DNA from: Yaniella flava
GTDB taxonomy: Bacteria; Actinomycetota; Actinomycetes; Actinomycetales; Micrococcaceae
Direction: 5' to 3'
NCBI RefSeq assembly: GCF_039529295.1
Contig: NZ_BAAAMN010000049.1
Coordinates: forward strand, 150,186 to 214,185
DNA: 64,000 bases
Below the pieces are notes generated by a model. The model saw only the letters and a list, made by a program, of their open reading frames with translations. It searched no databases and was not told where the DNA came from. A program made the position numbers and the translations under genes. This document shows, piece after piece, positions 50,517 through 60,125 of the stretch. Within the stretch, counting starts at the first letter, position 1; every line of letters begins with the position of its first letter.

Positions 50517-51560
50517 ATGACTACACAAGCCACAGCCTTGCTCACCCCGTCCACCGGTGCACCTTTTGAACGCGGTAGCATTACCCGTCGCTCATTGAAT
50601 AGCGATGACGTGCTGATCGAAATCGCCTACGCCGGTATCTGTCACTCAGATATTCACAACGTCCGAGACGAATGGGCACCCGGCATATATCCGATGGTTC
50701 CCGGACACGAAATCGCCGGGATCGTCACCGAAGTCGGATCAGACGTCACCAAATTCAAGGTCGGGGATCGTGCCGGGGTCGGCTGCTTCGTTGACTCGTG
50801 TGGCACCTGCGGCCCTTGTCGTGCTGGAGAAGAACAGTTCTGCGAACAGGGCGCAGTGATGACCTATAACTCCACTGACTATGACGGCGACGTCACCTAC
50901 GGTGGCTATTCAACCCATATCGTGGTGAAACAAGACTACGTGCTGCACATCCCTGACTCGCTTGCACTGGACTCGGCCGCTCCCCTGTTATGCGCTGGCA
51001 TTACGACCTATTCACCCCTTCGCCACTGGAACGCCGGACCCGAATCCAAAGTCGCGGTGATCGGCATGGGCGGACTCGGACACATGGCTGTCCAATATGC
51101 TCACGCAATGGGCTCGCATGTCACTGTCATCTCCCAGACACGTGCCAAAGAAGAAGACGGCAAACGTTTTGGCGCCGACGACTACCGGGCTATGAATGAA
51201 GAGGGCACGCTCAAAGCCCTTCGCGACAGCTTCGACCTGATCATCAATACGGTCTCTGCAGACATTGATCTCAATGCCATGCTCAAAACGCTGAAACTTG
51301 ATGGCACGTTGGTTTTCGTCGGTCTGCCGGAAAACCGTCAAGATTTCACCGTGTTCTCGTTGACAGCACAGCGCCGCTCATTGGCCGGGTCAAACATCGG
51401 CGGTATCCGCGAAACCCAGGAAATGCTGGATTTCTCAGCGGAGCACGGGATCACTTCACAGGTGGAAGTCATCGACGCTGACCAGGTCGATGAGGCCTAT
51501 GAGCGGGTTGTGAACTCAGATGTGCGGTATCGGTTCGTGATCGATGTCGCGACGATCTAA
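50517..51560 (+). CDS. Zinc-dependent alcohol dehydrogenase (cinnamyl alcohol dehydrogenase/YahK-like)
   Basis: NADP-type medium-chain dehydrogenase of 347 residues from the ATG at 50517. It has the catalytic zinc ligands in ICHSDIHNVRDEW and GHEIAG, four structural zinc cysteines in DSCGTCGPCRAGEEQFC, and the nucleotide fold GMGGLGHMAVQYAHAMG. The C-terminal substrate region reads NIGGIRETQEMLDFS, as in aldehyde reductases acting on aromatic and short aldehydes. TATACC 6 nt upstream of the ATG indicates a leaderless message; the further start at 50427 would lie upstream of that box. Detoxification of aldehydes is likely. Confidence 0.92.
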   Translation: MTTQATALLTPSTGAPFERGSITRRSLNSDDVLIEIAYAGICHSDIHNVRDEWAPGIYPMVPGHEIAGIVTEVGSDVTKFKVGDRAGVGCFVDSCGTCGPCRAGEEQFCEQGAVMTYNSTDYDGDVTYGGYSTHIVVKQDYVLHIPDSLALDSAAPLLCAGITTYSPLRHWNAGPESKVAVIGMGGLGHMAVQYAHAMGSHVTVISQTRAKEEDGKRFGADDYRAMNEEGTLKALRDSFDLIINTVSADIDLNAMLKTLKLDGTLVFVGLPENRQDFTVFSLTAQRRSLAGSNIGGIRETQEMLDFSAEHGITSQVEVIDADQVDEAYERVVNSDVRYRFVIDVATI

Positions 51561-51596
51561 TACACAACGCGCGAAGACGTCTTGAGATTGGGCACG

Positions 51597-54239
51597 ATGA
51601 ACAACGACTTTGCACTTGATGCCGTAGCTGCTGGTCTCCCAGCTGCCCGGTTGATTCCGGAGCTGTTGGCTGGTGGCCGCCACGGTGATGCACCATTGCG
51701 GGGCGTGGTCGTTGCGCCACCGGGTACAGGGAAGACCACCGTGGTGCCACCGACACTGGCCAATCGATTGCGGCAACAATCCCGCGACGGCAAAATTGTC
51801 GTGACCCAGCCGCGCCGAATGGCCGCCCGCGCTGCCGCTCGACGACTCGCCCAACTCACCGGCACGCAGCTCGGCCGAGAAGTCGGCTACACCGTACGCG
51901 GCGACGCGAAAACCTCCGATGCGACACGCGTGGAGTTCCTGACCACCGGCGTGCTGCTACGTCGGCTGATCAGTAATCCCGAAGCCACCGGTGTCTGTGC
52001 GGTCGTGCTCGATGAAGTGCACGAACGCCAGCTAGATACCGACATGACCTTTGCGATGGTCCAACAGCTCGGCCAGTTGCGCGATAGCACGGATCCGCTG
52101 GATATCGTGGTGATGTCTGCCACCCTGAACGCCCAATTCTGGATTGAACTCCTGCAGGACGATGACGAGCCAGCACAGCTGTTTGAAGTCGAAGCCGCCC
52201 ACTATCCGCTGCGCGAGCAGTGGGCGCCTTTGCCCGGCACCCAACGAGCGCTCGATGCCCGCGGCGTCACTCGCGAATTCCTCCACCACGTGGCCACCAC
52301 GGTTCACACTACGGCGGCGGCCGAACGGCACGGTGACGTGCTCGTGTTCCTACCAGGCGCCCGCGAAATCAATGTCGTTGCCCAACAGTTGCGCGATCTA
52401 CTCCCCGACAACGCAGCAACCGAAGTGGTCACGTTGCTTGGCTCTACACCGTCCACCGAGCAGGACCGCATCTTGAGTCCGCGAGACACAGCTCGAGGCC
52501 AACGCATCGTGCTAGCAACCAACGTGGCTGAATCTGCGTTGACCGTGCCCGGCGTACGCACCGTGGTCGATGCAGGGTTGGATCGCCAGTCACGCCTGGA
52601 TACCGGTCGGGGAATCGCCGGGCTGGTCACCGTTGGCGCTGCCAAATCCTCGATGGCACAGCGCGCCGGGCGTGCCGCTCGTGAAGCGCCTGGTCTCGTC
52701 GTGCGATGCCTTGGTGACGCCGACTTTGCCGCTCGACCAGCGCATGCACCCGCAGAGATTCGTACCGCCGATCTGACCCAAACGGTGCTCGATCTGGCGT
52801 GTTGGGGTGCCGCCGACGGGTCCGGTCTTCGACTGCCAGAACCCATGCCAGCTCGAACCTTCGCCACGGCCGTCGACGTGCTCACCCAGCTAGGTGCCCT
52901 CGATGGAAATCATCCCAGCCCCAACGTCACCGAGCTAGGACGCAAACTCGCACAACTACCGGTGGATCCGCGACTAGGCCGGGCGCTTTATGACGGGGCG
53001 GAATTCGTGGGGCCACGATTGGCTGCCCAGACGGTCGCCGCCCTCGCATCAGATCAGCGAGCTGACGGCGCTGATCTTGGCAAGCTCTTACGCCAATTGC
53101 GCACCGAGAAACCGAAACGGTGGGTCGACGACGCTGCACGGTTGTTACGAGCCCTGGCCCGCGACACTCGAGACCAGGGCCCAACGGATCCGATCGATGT
53201 GGGCATGGTGGCCGCGTTGGCCTATCCGCAACAGATCGCCCGGCGTCGCCAAACCCAAGCACAACAGCATGCTGGCAGCGAATACCTGCTCGCGTCAGGC
53301 ACCGCAGCGGTCTTACCGCGTGGTTCGTTGCTGGAAGGTGTCCAGTGGCTAGCGATTGCCGATATCACCCTGCACGGTGAGCGTGCGATCATCCGGGCGG
53401 CAGCAGAAATCGATCAGGACTACGCCGAACTGGCAGCGGGCTCATTGCTCACCGAATATACCGAGGCACGTTTCGTCAACGGCAAGGTTTCGGCACGTAC
53501 GGTGAAACGGCTCGGAGCCATTGAGCTGTCATCAACACCCGTCAAACCAACCGTCGAGCACACGCGTGATGCAGTTGCAGCCGACATGCAGCGCACCGGC
53601 ATCCTGCAGTTCTTCAATATCGACCCGGGTGCGCAACAGCATGCGTCTTTCCTTGCGCTGCGGGCTCGCATGGGGTTGCTGCATCGCGTATTCGGAGCAC
53701 CCTGGCCGGACGTGTCGGATGGTGCACTCACCGAGCGACTACACGACTGGTTGACACCTGAGATTGAGCAGTTGGCTCGCGGTACTCGAACCGAACGCAT
53801 CGATCTGACGTCTGCCCTGCGGCGGCTCTTGCCTTGGCCAGAGGCCGCACGGCTCGATGAGATGGCACCCGAGCGGATTGCTGTGCCCTCGGGGTCGAAT
53901 GTGCGACTCGACTGGCCTCCACCCGAGTCGCACACAGACGATGAGATTGCTTCGCCGGTGTTGGCAGTAAAGCTGCAAGAATGCTTTGGCTGGACCGCTT
54001 CTCCAACGGTGGCTGACGGGCGTGTCCCGATCGTGCTGCACCTGCTATCACCGGCTCGTAGACCACTTGCGGTCACCGCTGACTTGGCGAACTTCCGGGA
54101 GCACGTCTACCCTCAGGTGCGTGCTGAAAATCGTGGCCGGTATGTGAAACATCCCTGGCCCGACGATCCGTTCAGTGCTGTCGCCACAGCGAAAACGAAC
54201 CGAGCGCTGCGCGGTGAACAATCGCGGCGAAAGCGCTGA
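51597..54239 (+). CDS. hrpB: ATP-dependent RNA helicase HrpB
   Basis: The 880-residue DEAH-box helicase has Walker A GTGKTTVVPP, DEVH in LDEVHERQLDTDM, VMSATLNAQFW and the C-terminal HrpB domain (GRYVKHPWPDDPF and KTNRALRGEQS at the very end), which distinguishes it from HrpA and PRP22-type proteins. The motif VI region QRAGRAAREAPG is present. Role in RNA metabolism is not settled in bacteria. The ATG at 51597 is preferred over the TTG at 51582 for codon class; no ribosome site is strong for either. It lies 36 nt downstream of the dehydrogenase gene. Confidence 0.94.
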   Translation: MNNDFALDAVAAGLPAARLIPELLAGGRHGDAPLRGVVVAPPGTGKTTVVPPTLANRLRQQSRDGKIVVTQPRRMAARAAARRLAQLTGTQLGREVGYTVRGDAKTSDATRVEFLTTGVLLRRLISNPEATGVCAVVLDEVHERQLDTDMTFAMVQQLGQLRDSTDPLDIVVMSATLNAQFWIELLQDDDEPAQLFEVEAAHYPLREQWAPLPGTQRALDARGVTREFLHHVATTVHTTAAAERHGDVLVFLPGAREINVVAQQLRDLLPDNAATEVVTLLGSTPSTEQDRILSPRDTARGQRIVLATNVAESALTVPGVRTVVDAGLDRQSRLDTGRGIAGLVTVGAAKSSMAQRAGRAAREAPGLVVRCLGDADFAARPAHAPAEIRTADLTQTVLDLACWGAADGSGLRLPEPMPARTFATAVDVLTQLGALDGNHPSPNVTELGRKLAQLPVDPRLGRALYDGAEFVGPRLAAQTVAALASDQRADGADLGKLLRQLRTEKPKRWVDDAARLLRALARDTRDQGPTDPIDVGMVAALAYPQQIARRRQTQAQQHAGSEYLLASGTAAVLPRGSLLEGVQWLAIADITLHGERAIIRAAAEIDQDYAELAAGSLLTEYTEARFVNGKVSARTVKRLGAIELSSTPVKPTVEHTRDAVAADMQRTGILQFFNIDPGAQQHASFLALRARMGLLHRVFGAPWPDVSDGALTERLHDWLTPEIEQLARGTRTERIDLTSALRRLLPWPEAARLDEMAPERIAVPSGSNVRLDWPPPESHTDDEIASPVLAVKLQECFGWTASPTVADGRVPIVLHLLSPARRPLAVTADLANFREHVYPQVRAENRGRYVKHPWPDDPFSAVATAKTNRALRGEQSRRKR

Positions 54240-54257
54240 GCGTGCCAGACTGGCACC

Positions 54258-55166
54258 ATGACGAATACATCACAACAGTTGATAGACGAGATCGTCCGTC
54301 TGGCAGCGGCACACGATCTCACGATCGATCAGTCCACGGTTGCGGTCAACGAACTCGGGTTAGATTTTCGTGTCGCCATTGCGCGTACTGATACCGGTGA
54401 CCAGTGGGTGTTGCGCATCCCTCGTCACGCCGACGTCACCACACGAGCTGAGGTGGAGGGGCGACTGCTACGTCTCGTGGCTGGGCACTTAGACGTAGCG
54501 GTTCCGGACTGGCACATCCAAACCTCCGAACTCATCGCATATCCCCTGTTGCCCGGTACGCCCGGGCTCGAACTCGATGCCCGAAGCGAGCCGCAGTGGC
54601 ACGCGGATGTGTCCAGTACTGCATTTGCCTCAACTCTTGGCAACATGTTGGCCCAGCTGCACAGCATCGACGTTGAACAGGCGCGGTCGACCGGTGTTCA
54701 GGTCCGCTCACCCGCTGAGGTACGCGAAGGCTGGCGCGAGGACATTGCCACAGTGGCTGCAGAGTTCAAGATCGCACCGGGCCTGTTGGATCGCTGGAAC
54801 GCATGGTTGAGCGATGACAGCTACTGGCCGACTCACTCTGTGCCGACCCACGGCGAGGTGTATCCGGGGCACACCTTGGTTATCGATAACCGGGTGACGG
54901 CCGTTATTGATTGGACGACGGCAGAAGTCGGCGATCCAGCTCGCGATTTTGTCTTTCACCACGCCACCGCTTCAACTACGGCGTTCAACCTCACGGTCCA
55001 GCGGTACATCGACGGCGGGGGCAGCGTGTGGCCAAAATTTGGTGAGCACTGTGCTCACAGGTACTCAGCCAGCCCCGTCAGCTACGGCCTCTACGCGCTG
55101 ACCACAGGCGACGAGGAACACCGTACCGCCGCCGCGGCACAGTTGAATCCTTCAGAAGCTAGCTGA
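54258..55166 (+). CDS. Phosphotransferase resembling macrolide 2'-phosphotransferases (Mph-like)
   Basis: The 302-residue aminoglycoside-phosphotransferase-fold protein has the Mph pattern NELGLDFRVAIARTDTGDQWVLRIPR (nucleotide-binding lobe with the conserved Lys/Arg contact), AYPLLPGTPG, the catalytic loop THGEVYPGHTLV and the metal-binding aspartate in VIDWTTAEVGDPARD. Where related kinases have HGD the loop has HGE, a substitution that is tolerated in some Mph proteins as I recall but that needs testing. A CAGACT box 6 nt before the ATG suggests leaderless expression. A role in macrolide resistance is possible; other small-molecule substrates are not excluded. Confidence 0.85.
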   Translation: MTNTSQQLIDEIVRLAAAHDLTIDQSTVAVNELGLDFRVAIARTDTGDQWVLRIPRHADVTTRAEVEGRLLRLVAGHLDVAVPDWHIQTSELIAYPLLPGTPGLELDARSEPQWHADVSSTAFASTLGNMLAQLHSIDVEQARSTGVQVRSPAEVREGWREDIATVAAEFKIAPGLLDRWNAWLSDDSYWPTHSVPTHGEVYPGHTLVIDNRVTAVIDWTTAEVGDPARDFVFHHATASTTAFNLTVQRYIDGGGSVWPKFGEHCAHRYSASPVSYGLYALTTGDEEHRTAAAAQLNPSEAS

Positions 55167-55322
55167 TGAGACGTCGCGTTCCAGCCAATGAGCAGTGACT
55201 CCACGAGATCTTGAGGACACCGTGATAGTCAGGTCTTCCGATCCAATCAGCCATGATTCACTGTAGGTGATGACTTTGCCAGCGTCGTAGGGACAACGCA
55301 CCTTGGATACCGATGTATTCAC
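55152..55322 (-). CDS. Possible small ORF or gene remnant, 56 residues
   Basis: In the gap between the phosphotransferase and the third response regulator, a minus-strand frame from GTG at 55322 to TGA at 55152 reads protein-like (SVSKVRCPYDAGKVITYSES, WLIGSEDLTITVSSRSRG) with plausible codon use. There is no clear ribosome site and no recognisable family. It overlaps the phosphotransferase 3' end by 15 nt. It may be the C-terminal piece of a lost gene. Confidence 0.3.
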   Translation of the reverse strand: MNTSVSKVRCPYDAGKVITYSESWLIGSEDLTITVSSRSRGVTAHWLERDVSSASF

Positions 55323-55360
55323 AGAATTTCACTGGACCGTTCGACATCCCTCTGAGAGAT

Positions 55361-56017
55361 TCACTCCGAATGTAGCCCTGCACGGTGTGCCAAAATCGCA
55401 AGTTCAGTGCGATCACGAGCATCAAGCTTGGTGAGGATTCGACTAACATATGTTCGAACCGTGGCCGGGCTCAGAAATAATGACGCCGCAATTTCGCTGT
55501 TCGTCGCCCCTTGAGCAACATGGCCCAGGATATCCATTTCACGTTCGGTCAGGTCACTCAGATCTACATACTCCACATGATCGGTAGCCGGTTGTGACGC
55601 GACGGCCTCCATGAGCTTGCGAGTGATCTGTGGTGACAACAGATTACCTCCATCAGCCACCGTATGGATGGCTTTTCGCAGTTCGTATGCTCCAGCATCC
55701 TTGAGCAAATATCCAGCAGCGCCTGCCTTGACGGCATCGACAATATCCTCATCGTCATCGAACGTCGTCAGGATCACGACGCGAACACCGTCTAGCTCAG
55801 CCTCCTGGCTCATCTGATGGGTTGCCGCAATTCCATCGAATACCGGCATGCGGATGTCCATGAGCATGACATCTGGCCGATGGACTCGTGCCGCGGTGAT
55901 AGCCTGCTGTCCGTCACTGGCCTCAGCGGCTACGAATATTTCAGGGTCCAAACTCAACAGGGTTCGCAAGCCGGCACGCACCAGATCCTGATCATCTACC
56001 AACACCACAGAAATCAT
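55361..56017 (-). CDS. LuxR/NarL-family response regulator
   Basis: The 218-residue protein has receiver residues DD at 8-9, phosphoacceptor D54 in DVMLMDIRMPV and the LuxR helix-turn-helix (LTEREMDILGHVAQGATNSEIA, then PATVRTYVSRILTKL). It overlaps its kinase gene by 4 nt (start 56017, kinase end 56014), so the two are cotranscribed from about 57.2 kb. Targets are unknown; the membrane protein divergent from the kinase is a candidate. It shares about the same length and motif spacing as the other two regulators in the window. Confidence 0.94.
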   Translation of the reverse strand: MISVVLVDDQDLVRAGLRTLLSLDPEIFVAAEASDGQQAITAARVHRPDVMLMDIRMPVFDGIAATHQMSQEAELDGVRVVILTTFDDDEDIVDAVKAGAAGYLLKDAGAYELRKAIHTVADGGNLLSPQITRKLMEAVASQPATDHVEYVDLSDLTEREMDILGHVAQGATNSEIAASLFLSPATVRTYVSRILTKLDARDRTELAILAHRAGLHSE

Positions 56018-57174
56018 GACTCCTCCTGCCGTTGGACCGGTAGTGCGGCGTGCACGATGAAACCTTGGGCGTCATGCAGTGCGGTCAGCCAGCCTCCTAA
56101 GAGAGCGGCACGCTCAGCCATCCCGTTGATGCCCGCACCGGATGCTGCATTCGCTGTCGCGTCACGTGCCGGACCCTCGTCAAAGACGGTCACCGTTAGC
56201 ATGTCTTGTTCTTGGTGGATCCTTACGACCGCTGCTGTCGCTTCTGAATGTCGCAGCACGTTAGTCAATGCTTCTTGCACAATACGGTAAATCGCGGTCT
56301 GGACTGACAATGATAGGGAACGTTCGTTGATCTGTGGATCAATATCCATCTTAACATCCAAGGGAATGGATTGCGTGATGTGTTCCCGCAATGCGGTCAA
56401 CGTCGTGACAGTACGATGCCGTTGACGTCTACGAAGCATTTTGACCGTCTGCCGTAGTTCCGACAGCATTTGCGAACTCGTCTTGGTGACGACCTCCAAC
56501 GCATCTTGGGCTTCCTGTGGGTCGTGATCCACCGTTTGTCGGGCAACATCTGCGTACATGGACACCACGGTGGCTTGATGGCCCAAAGTATCGTGTAGGT
56601 CGCGTGCAATGTTCGCACGTTCGGCCGCGAGCGCCGCATGTGAACGGCTGCGTTCTTCGCGGGCCGTTGACTCGACCAAGCGAGCCGTACTGTATTGCAG
56701 TTCACATCGTAAGCGAAGAGTGACTCCCAGCGCAATGGCGGCTGCCATCAAACCGACCTCACCGGCAAGCTCGTAGCCGATGATCCGATCTAGATCCTGA
56801 CCTTGTGCGATACGGACCACGTAGCTGATGGTCAACAGTGCCGTTGCAGCCATCACTGGCCACAAAACACGTCGAAATTCAGCGGCGCTCAGCAGTGCGG
56901 CAGCGGTTGGGATGCTCAGCCCGACAGCTGGATAACCAGCCATGTAGTAGGCCAACAGAGTGATGACCGTGACCCATAAGACGACCAATGGATAACTGCG
57001 ACGGACCAGTAGCAACGCGCCCAGACCAAATGCCCAAAAATAGGCGATGGCATCAGGTGGCTGATCACTTGCTTGGTCCGCGGTGATCATCCACGACACC
57101 GCGAGAAACACGACAAAACCCAGCAGCGCATCCCCGAGGGAGGCGCGCAACTTGAGCAGCCGAGCTTTCACCAT
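56014..57174 (-). CDS. Sensor histidine kinase (HisKA_3 type)
   Basis: The 386-residue kinase has five to six N-terminal helices (LLGFVVFLAVSWMI, FWAFGLGALLLV, LVVLWVTVITLLAYYMAG and on), a cytoplasmic linker, the box RANIARDLHDTLGHQA with phosphoacceptor H194 and a HATPase domain (ALTNVLRHSEATA, G-box GAGINGMAERA). No periplasmic sensor is seen, so the input is likely at the membrane. It ends in ATGA overlap with the response regulator. A small membrane protein gene lies 133 nt away, divergent. Confidence 0.92.
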   Translation of the reverse strand: MVKARLLKLRASLGDALLGFVVFLAVSWMITADQASDQPPDAIAYFWAFGLGALLLVRRSYPLVVLWVTVITLLAYYMAGYPAVGLSIPTAAALLSAAEFRRVLWPVMAATALLTISYVVRIAQGQDLDRIIGYELAGEVGLMAAAIALGVTLRLRCELQYSTARLVESTAREERSRSHAALAAERANIARDLHDTLGHQATVVSMYADVARQTVDHDPQEAQDALEVVTKTSSQMLSELRQTVKMLRRRQRHRTVTTLTALREHITQSIPLDVKMDIDPQINERSLSLSVQTAIYRIVQEALTNVLRHSEATAAVVRIHQEQDMLTVTVFDEGPARDATANAASGAGINGMAERAALLGGWLTALHDAQGFIVHAALPVQRQEES

Positions 57175-57307
57175 GTACCCAAGTCTATGAACTCAGGCTG
57201 TCAGGCGCTATCGCTTCCAAGCGACTCCGATTGTCGCTTCCTGATGACCTCGAGACACCACCGGAGACGGATGTGCGACATATGGCTCGATTCGTAGCGT
57301 GAGGGGT

Positions 57308-57778
57308 ATGAATACAACACCAAATCAAGGACTCGGCCTCCCGTGGTGGGCGATCATCGGTCTAGCATTATTGGCGGTTCCACGAGTCGTTCTCCACGAT
57401 CTACACCTGATTGACGAAGGCACATGGCTTAATGCGCTGTTTGTTTGGGTCCCACCGATCGTCTGGATCACCGTGGTCGTCGCCAAACGCATCCCCCGCC
57501 CGTTCGTGGCATTACTGTCGGTCGGGGTGGTCTACGGCCTTTTGCTTGCCGGCGGACATCTGCTGTTTTGGGATCAAGCGTTCCCTGCAGGCAACCCTCA
57601 GCTTGGCGGAAACCTCGCAGATATCGACCCTGTCGCGCAGTCTCTCATTTTCAAAACATTTGCTACCTTTAGCAGTGGCGTGACAGGAACCCTGGTGGGG
57701 GTCATCTGCGGACTCATCGCAACCGGTCTGAGTAAGCTCATCTACCGTTCCCCACACACCGGAGGAAGTTCCACATGA
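57308..57778 (+). CDS. Small integral membrane protein of unknown function
   Basis: The 156-residue protein has four membrane helices (PWWAIIGLALLAVPRVVLH, NALFVWVPPIVWITVVV, FVALLSVGVVYGLLLAGGHLLFW, TGTLVGVICGLIATGLSKLIY) and no recognised domain. The helices are separated by short loops, with one longer outside loop NPQLGGNLADIDPVAQS. It is divergent from the third kinase-regulator operon, which often means that the regulator controls it. The start ATG at 57308 is preferred over 57299 because of GAGGGG placement; both are weak. Confidence 0.7.
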   Translation: MNTTPNQGLGLPWWAIIGLALLAVPRVVLHDLHLIDEGTWLNALFVWVPPIVWITVVVAKRIPRPFVALLSVGVVYGLLLAGGHLLFWDQAFPAGNPQLGGNLADIDPVAQSLIFKTFATFSSGVTGTLVGVICGLIATGLSKLIYRSPHTGGSST

Positions 57779-57877
57779 GCTCACCGGTCAAACGAGAGTC
57801 TGAACCAGTTCAACAAACACTCCGATAGCGCGACGCACCTCATTCAGGTTGAGCATCAAGCTTATGGCAAGAAACTG

Positions 57878-60004
57878 TCATTCTGAGGGAATAATTCCCT
57901 CAAGCTCAGTCAAGAACCCCTGGAGCACTGGTCCATTCGTCTGTGCACCTGCTTCTCCCTCGGTATAGAACAGCGACACGGCCAGATCTCCGTGGGTTGC
58001 CATAATCCAGGTATGGGCAAGATCTTCTCCGTCCTCGACGTATTGGGCAGTACCGGTCTTGGCAAGGACCGGAGCACCCGGTACATCTTGCAGAATCGGT
58101 ACGGTGCCTGTCTCTACCGGTCCGGACATGAGCTCGGCCAGTGTGGCCGCTTCGTCTTCGGTCAGCGGTTCATTACCCAGCAGGTTCTCGTTCTCAGAAG
58201 GATCCACCGATGGCTCGCTCATCAGCACCGGTGTGACGGTCTCACCGGCAGCAATTGATGCGGCGACGGTGGCCATGCCCAGCGGGGAGGCTTCTACAAC
58301 ACCCTGACCGAAGAGACCGGCAGCGTGCTGTCCATCGTCAACGTCAGTCGGTACCGAACCGAGGAACGCGCCGTCGAATCCGACGACGGGCTCTTCGACC
58401 AGACCAAGGGCTGTCGCAGCATCATGTTCTTGTTGTGGTGAAATCTCGTCCCACTGATTGACGAAGACGGTATTGCAGGATTGAGCGATCGCATCGGCCA
58501 GGGTGATCTCCCCGAGGAAGGCCGTCGGATAGCCGTCAAAGTTTGAAATCTCGGTGCCACCAATGTTGGTGGTCTCGGGGCACGTCACGGTTGATTCGGG
58601 TGTCGCACCATTGCGCAGCATGGCCAGAGCCGTCACCATTTTGAATGTGGAGCCGGGAGGATAGGCGCCAGACATCGCCAGTGGCCAGCTCGTCTCGGCA
58701 GGGCCGTCGGCAGCTGCCAGAATATGGCCGTCCGATGGACGAATAGCCACCATGCCGGAGGGCACGTCGGACTCATCAAGCATTTGTTCTGCGAGTTCTT
58801 GAACTCGGGTGTCGAGCGTGGTCGTGATCGAGGTCCCGTCACTGGCATCGCGGCTAAACTCCACGGGCTGACTCGTCGGCTGCTCGCCGGTGGCCTCCGC
58901 GTTATCGACTGTAATGGTGAGCCCGTCGGTCCCGGCTAGCTCATCGTTATACATCCGCTGTAGTCCGGACAATCCGGTCGACTCGCCCGCGATCAACTGG
59001 CCGTCAGAGTTCTCAATTTGTTCGGCGTTCGGCTGACCAAACGTCCCCAACAGCGACCGGGCAAATGTGCTGGTCGGCCCGAGCACCATGGTGTCTTCAT
59101 TCGCCACGGCACCTTGGATCTCATTGATTTCATCGAGCGGGATCTCGGTTTCGCCATCGTCGCGCAGCACGATGAACTCAACCCACGCGAGCTCACCGGC
59201 ATTGAGCGTCCGGTCGACGAAGGTTTCCGCCTCGAGATCGAGTGCTTCCGCCAGGTCGGTGGCTGATTGAGTCACTGCCTCTTCGATCTCGGCGTCGGTG
59301 GGCTCGGCGTCATCGGCCGAGAGTTGATTCCGCAGATGGGTTTTGTCGATGCCGATCTTTCGCACAGGACGGTCAGTGGCCAGCGACTGACCTTCACTAT
59401 CGAAAATATTCCCGCGTTCTGCAGCGTCAGTGGCCACAGCGACCTGGCCTCCGTCTGCCAGGCCCGGTACGAGTGTGTCGGAGGAAAGCTGCGGGATCCA
59501 TGTTGCGTTTTCCTCGTTCCACACCATCATGGCTTGGGTGGTATACGACCACATTTCGGAGGACTCATCGGGGGCGTCTTCGCCAGATTCAGCTTCAGAT
59601 TCTGTTTCGGGTGCCGCCTCGGAGCCGCCAGTTAGATCCCATGTGACGGTGTACTCCGCTGTCGCGGTGGTTGTGTCGTCGTCATCGTTCTCATCGATGC
59701 TCGCGGCGTCCAACGTGACAGTGACTGGATAGTTTTCCAGTGCAGCGGTGGCTTCGGCCAGGCGCTCTGGATCGACTGACTCATCAGTCAACGTGGCATC
59801 CTGGAGTGCTTCGAATTGGTCTGAGCCGAGTTGTTGGCCAAATTGTTCGGCGGCTTCGGTGGGATCATCCGCGCTCGGGCCGCATGCAGTCAGGCCCAAC
59901 GCGCCGATGAGTACAAGTGATAATCCGACGGTTGCACGCCGTCGGCGAGACGACCGTGCCTGGTCGGAAGATTGTGGTGTGGTGAAAAGTGATGAGGCTG
60001 ACAT
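57878..60004 (-). CDS. Lipoprotein class B penicillin-binding protein (transpeptidase with NTF2-like domain)
   Basis: The 708-residue protein is a lipoprotein (lipobox in LGLTACGPSADD, cysteine about residue 39). An NTF2-like MecA-N domain (DPTEAAEQFGQQLGSDQFEAL) and a PBP dimerisation domain precede the transpeptidase domain, which has SxxK in PPGSTFKM, SxN in QSCNTVFV and KTG in LAKTGTAQY. This combination is typical of PBPs with a MecA-like extra domain and of lower beta-lactam affinity. It cross-links peptidoglycan outside the membrane. ATG at 60004 gives the lipoprotein signal; the frame starting at 60037 lacks one. Confidence 0.93.
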   Translation of the reverse strand: MSASSLFTTPQSSDQARSSRRRRATVGLSLVLIGALGLTACGPSADDPTEAAEQFGQQLGSDQFEALQDATLTDESVDPERLAEATAALENYPVTVTLDAASIDENDDDDTTTATAEYTVTWDLTGGSEAAPETESEAESGEDAPDESSEMWSYTTQAMMVWNEENATWIPQLSSDTLVPGLADGGQVAVATDAAERGNIFDSEGQSLATDRPVRKIGIDKTHLRNQLSADDAEPTDAEIEEAVTQSATDLAEALDLEAETFVDRTLNAGELAWVEFIVLRDDGETEIPLDEINEIQGAVANEDTMVLGPTSTFARSLLGTFGQPNAEQIENSDGQLIAGESTGLSGLQRMYNDELAGTDGLTITVDNAEATGEQPTSQPVEFSRDASDGTSITTTLDTRVQELAEQMLDESDVPSGMVAIRPSDGHILAAADGPAETSWPLAMSGAYPPGSTFKMVTALAMLRNGATPESTVTCPETTNIGGTEISNFDGYPTAFLGEITLADAIAQSCNTVFVNQWDEISPQQEHDAATALGLVEEPVVGFDGAFLGSVPTDVDDGQHAAGLFGQGVVEASPLGMATVAASIAAGETVTPVLMSEPSVDPSENENLLGNEPLTEDEAATLAELMSGPVETGTVPILQDVPGAPVLAKTGTAQYVEDGEDLAHTWIMATHGDLAVSLFYTEGEAGAQTNGPVLQGFLTELEGIIPSE

Positions 60005-60125
60005 GGTGCTCAGTCTACTGCTGCACGTTGCCGTCACGCGCTTGCTTACGAGACTATGTAGGCCACTGAGCCACTAGCCTGGAACTATTCGTACAAAACC
60101 CCAGCACCGAAGTTGCCTCGTCCCC

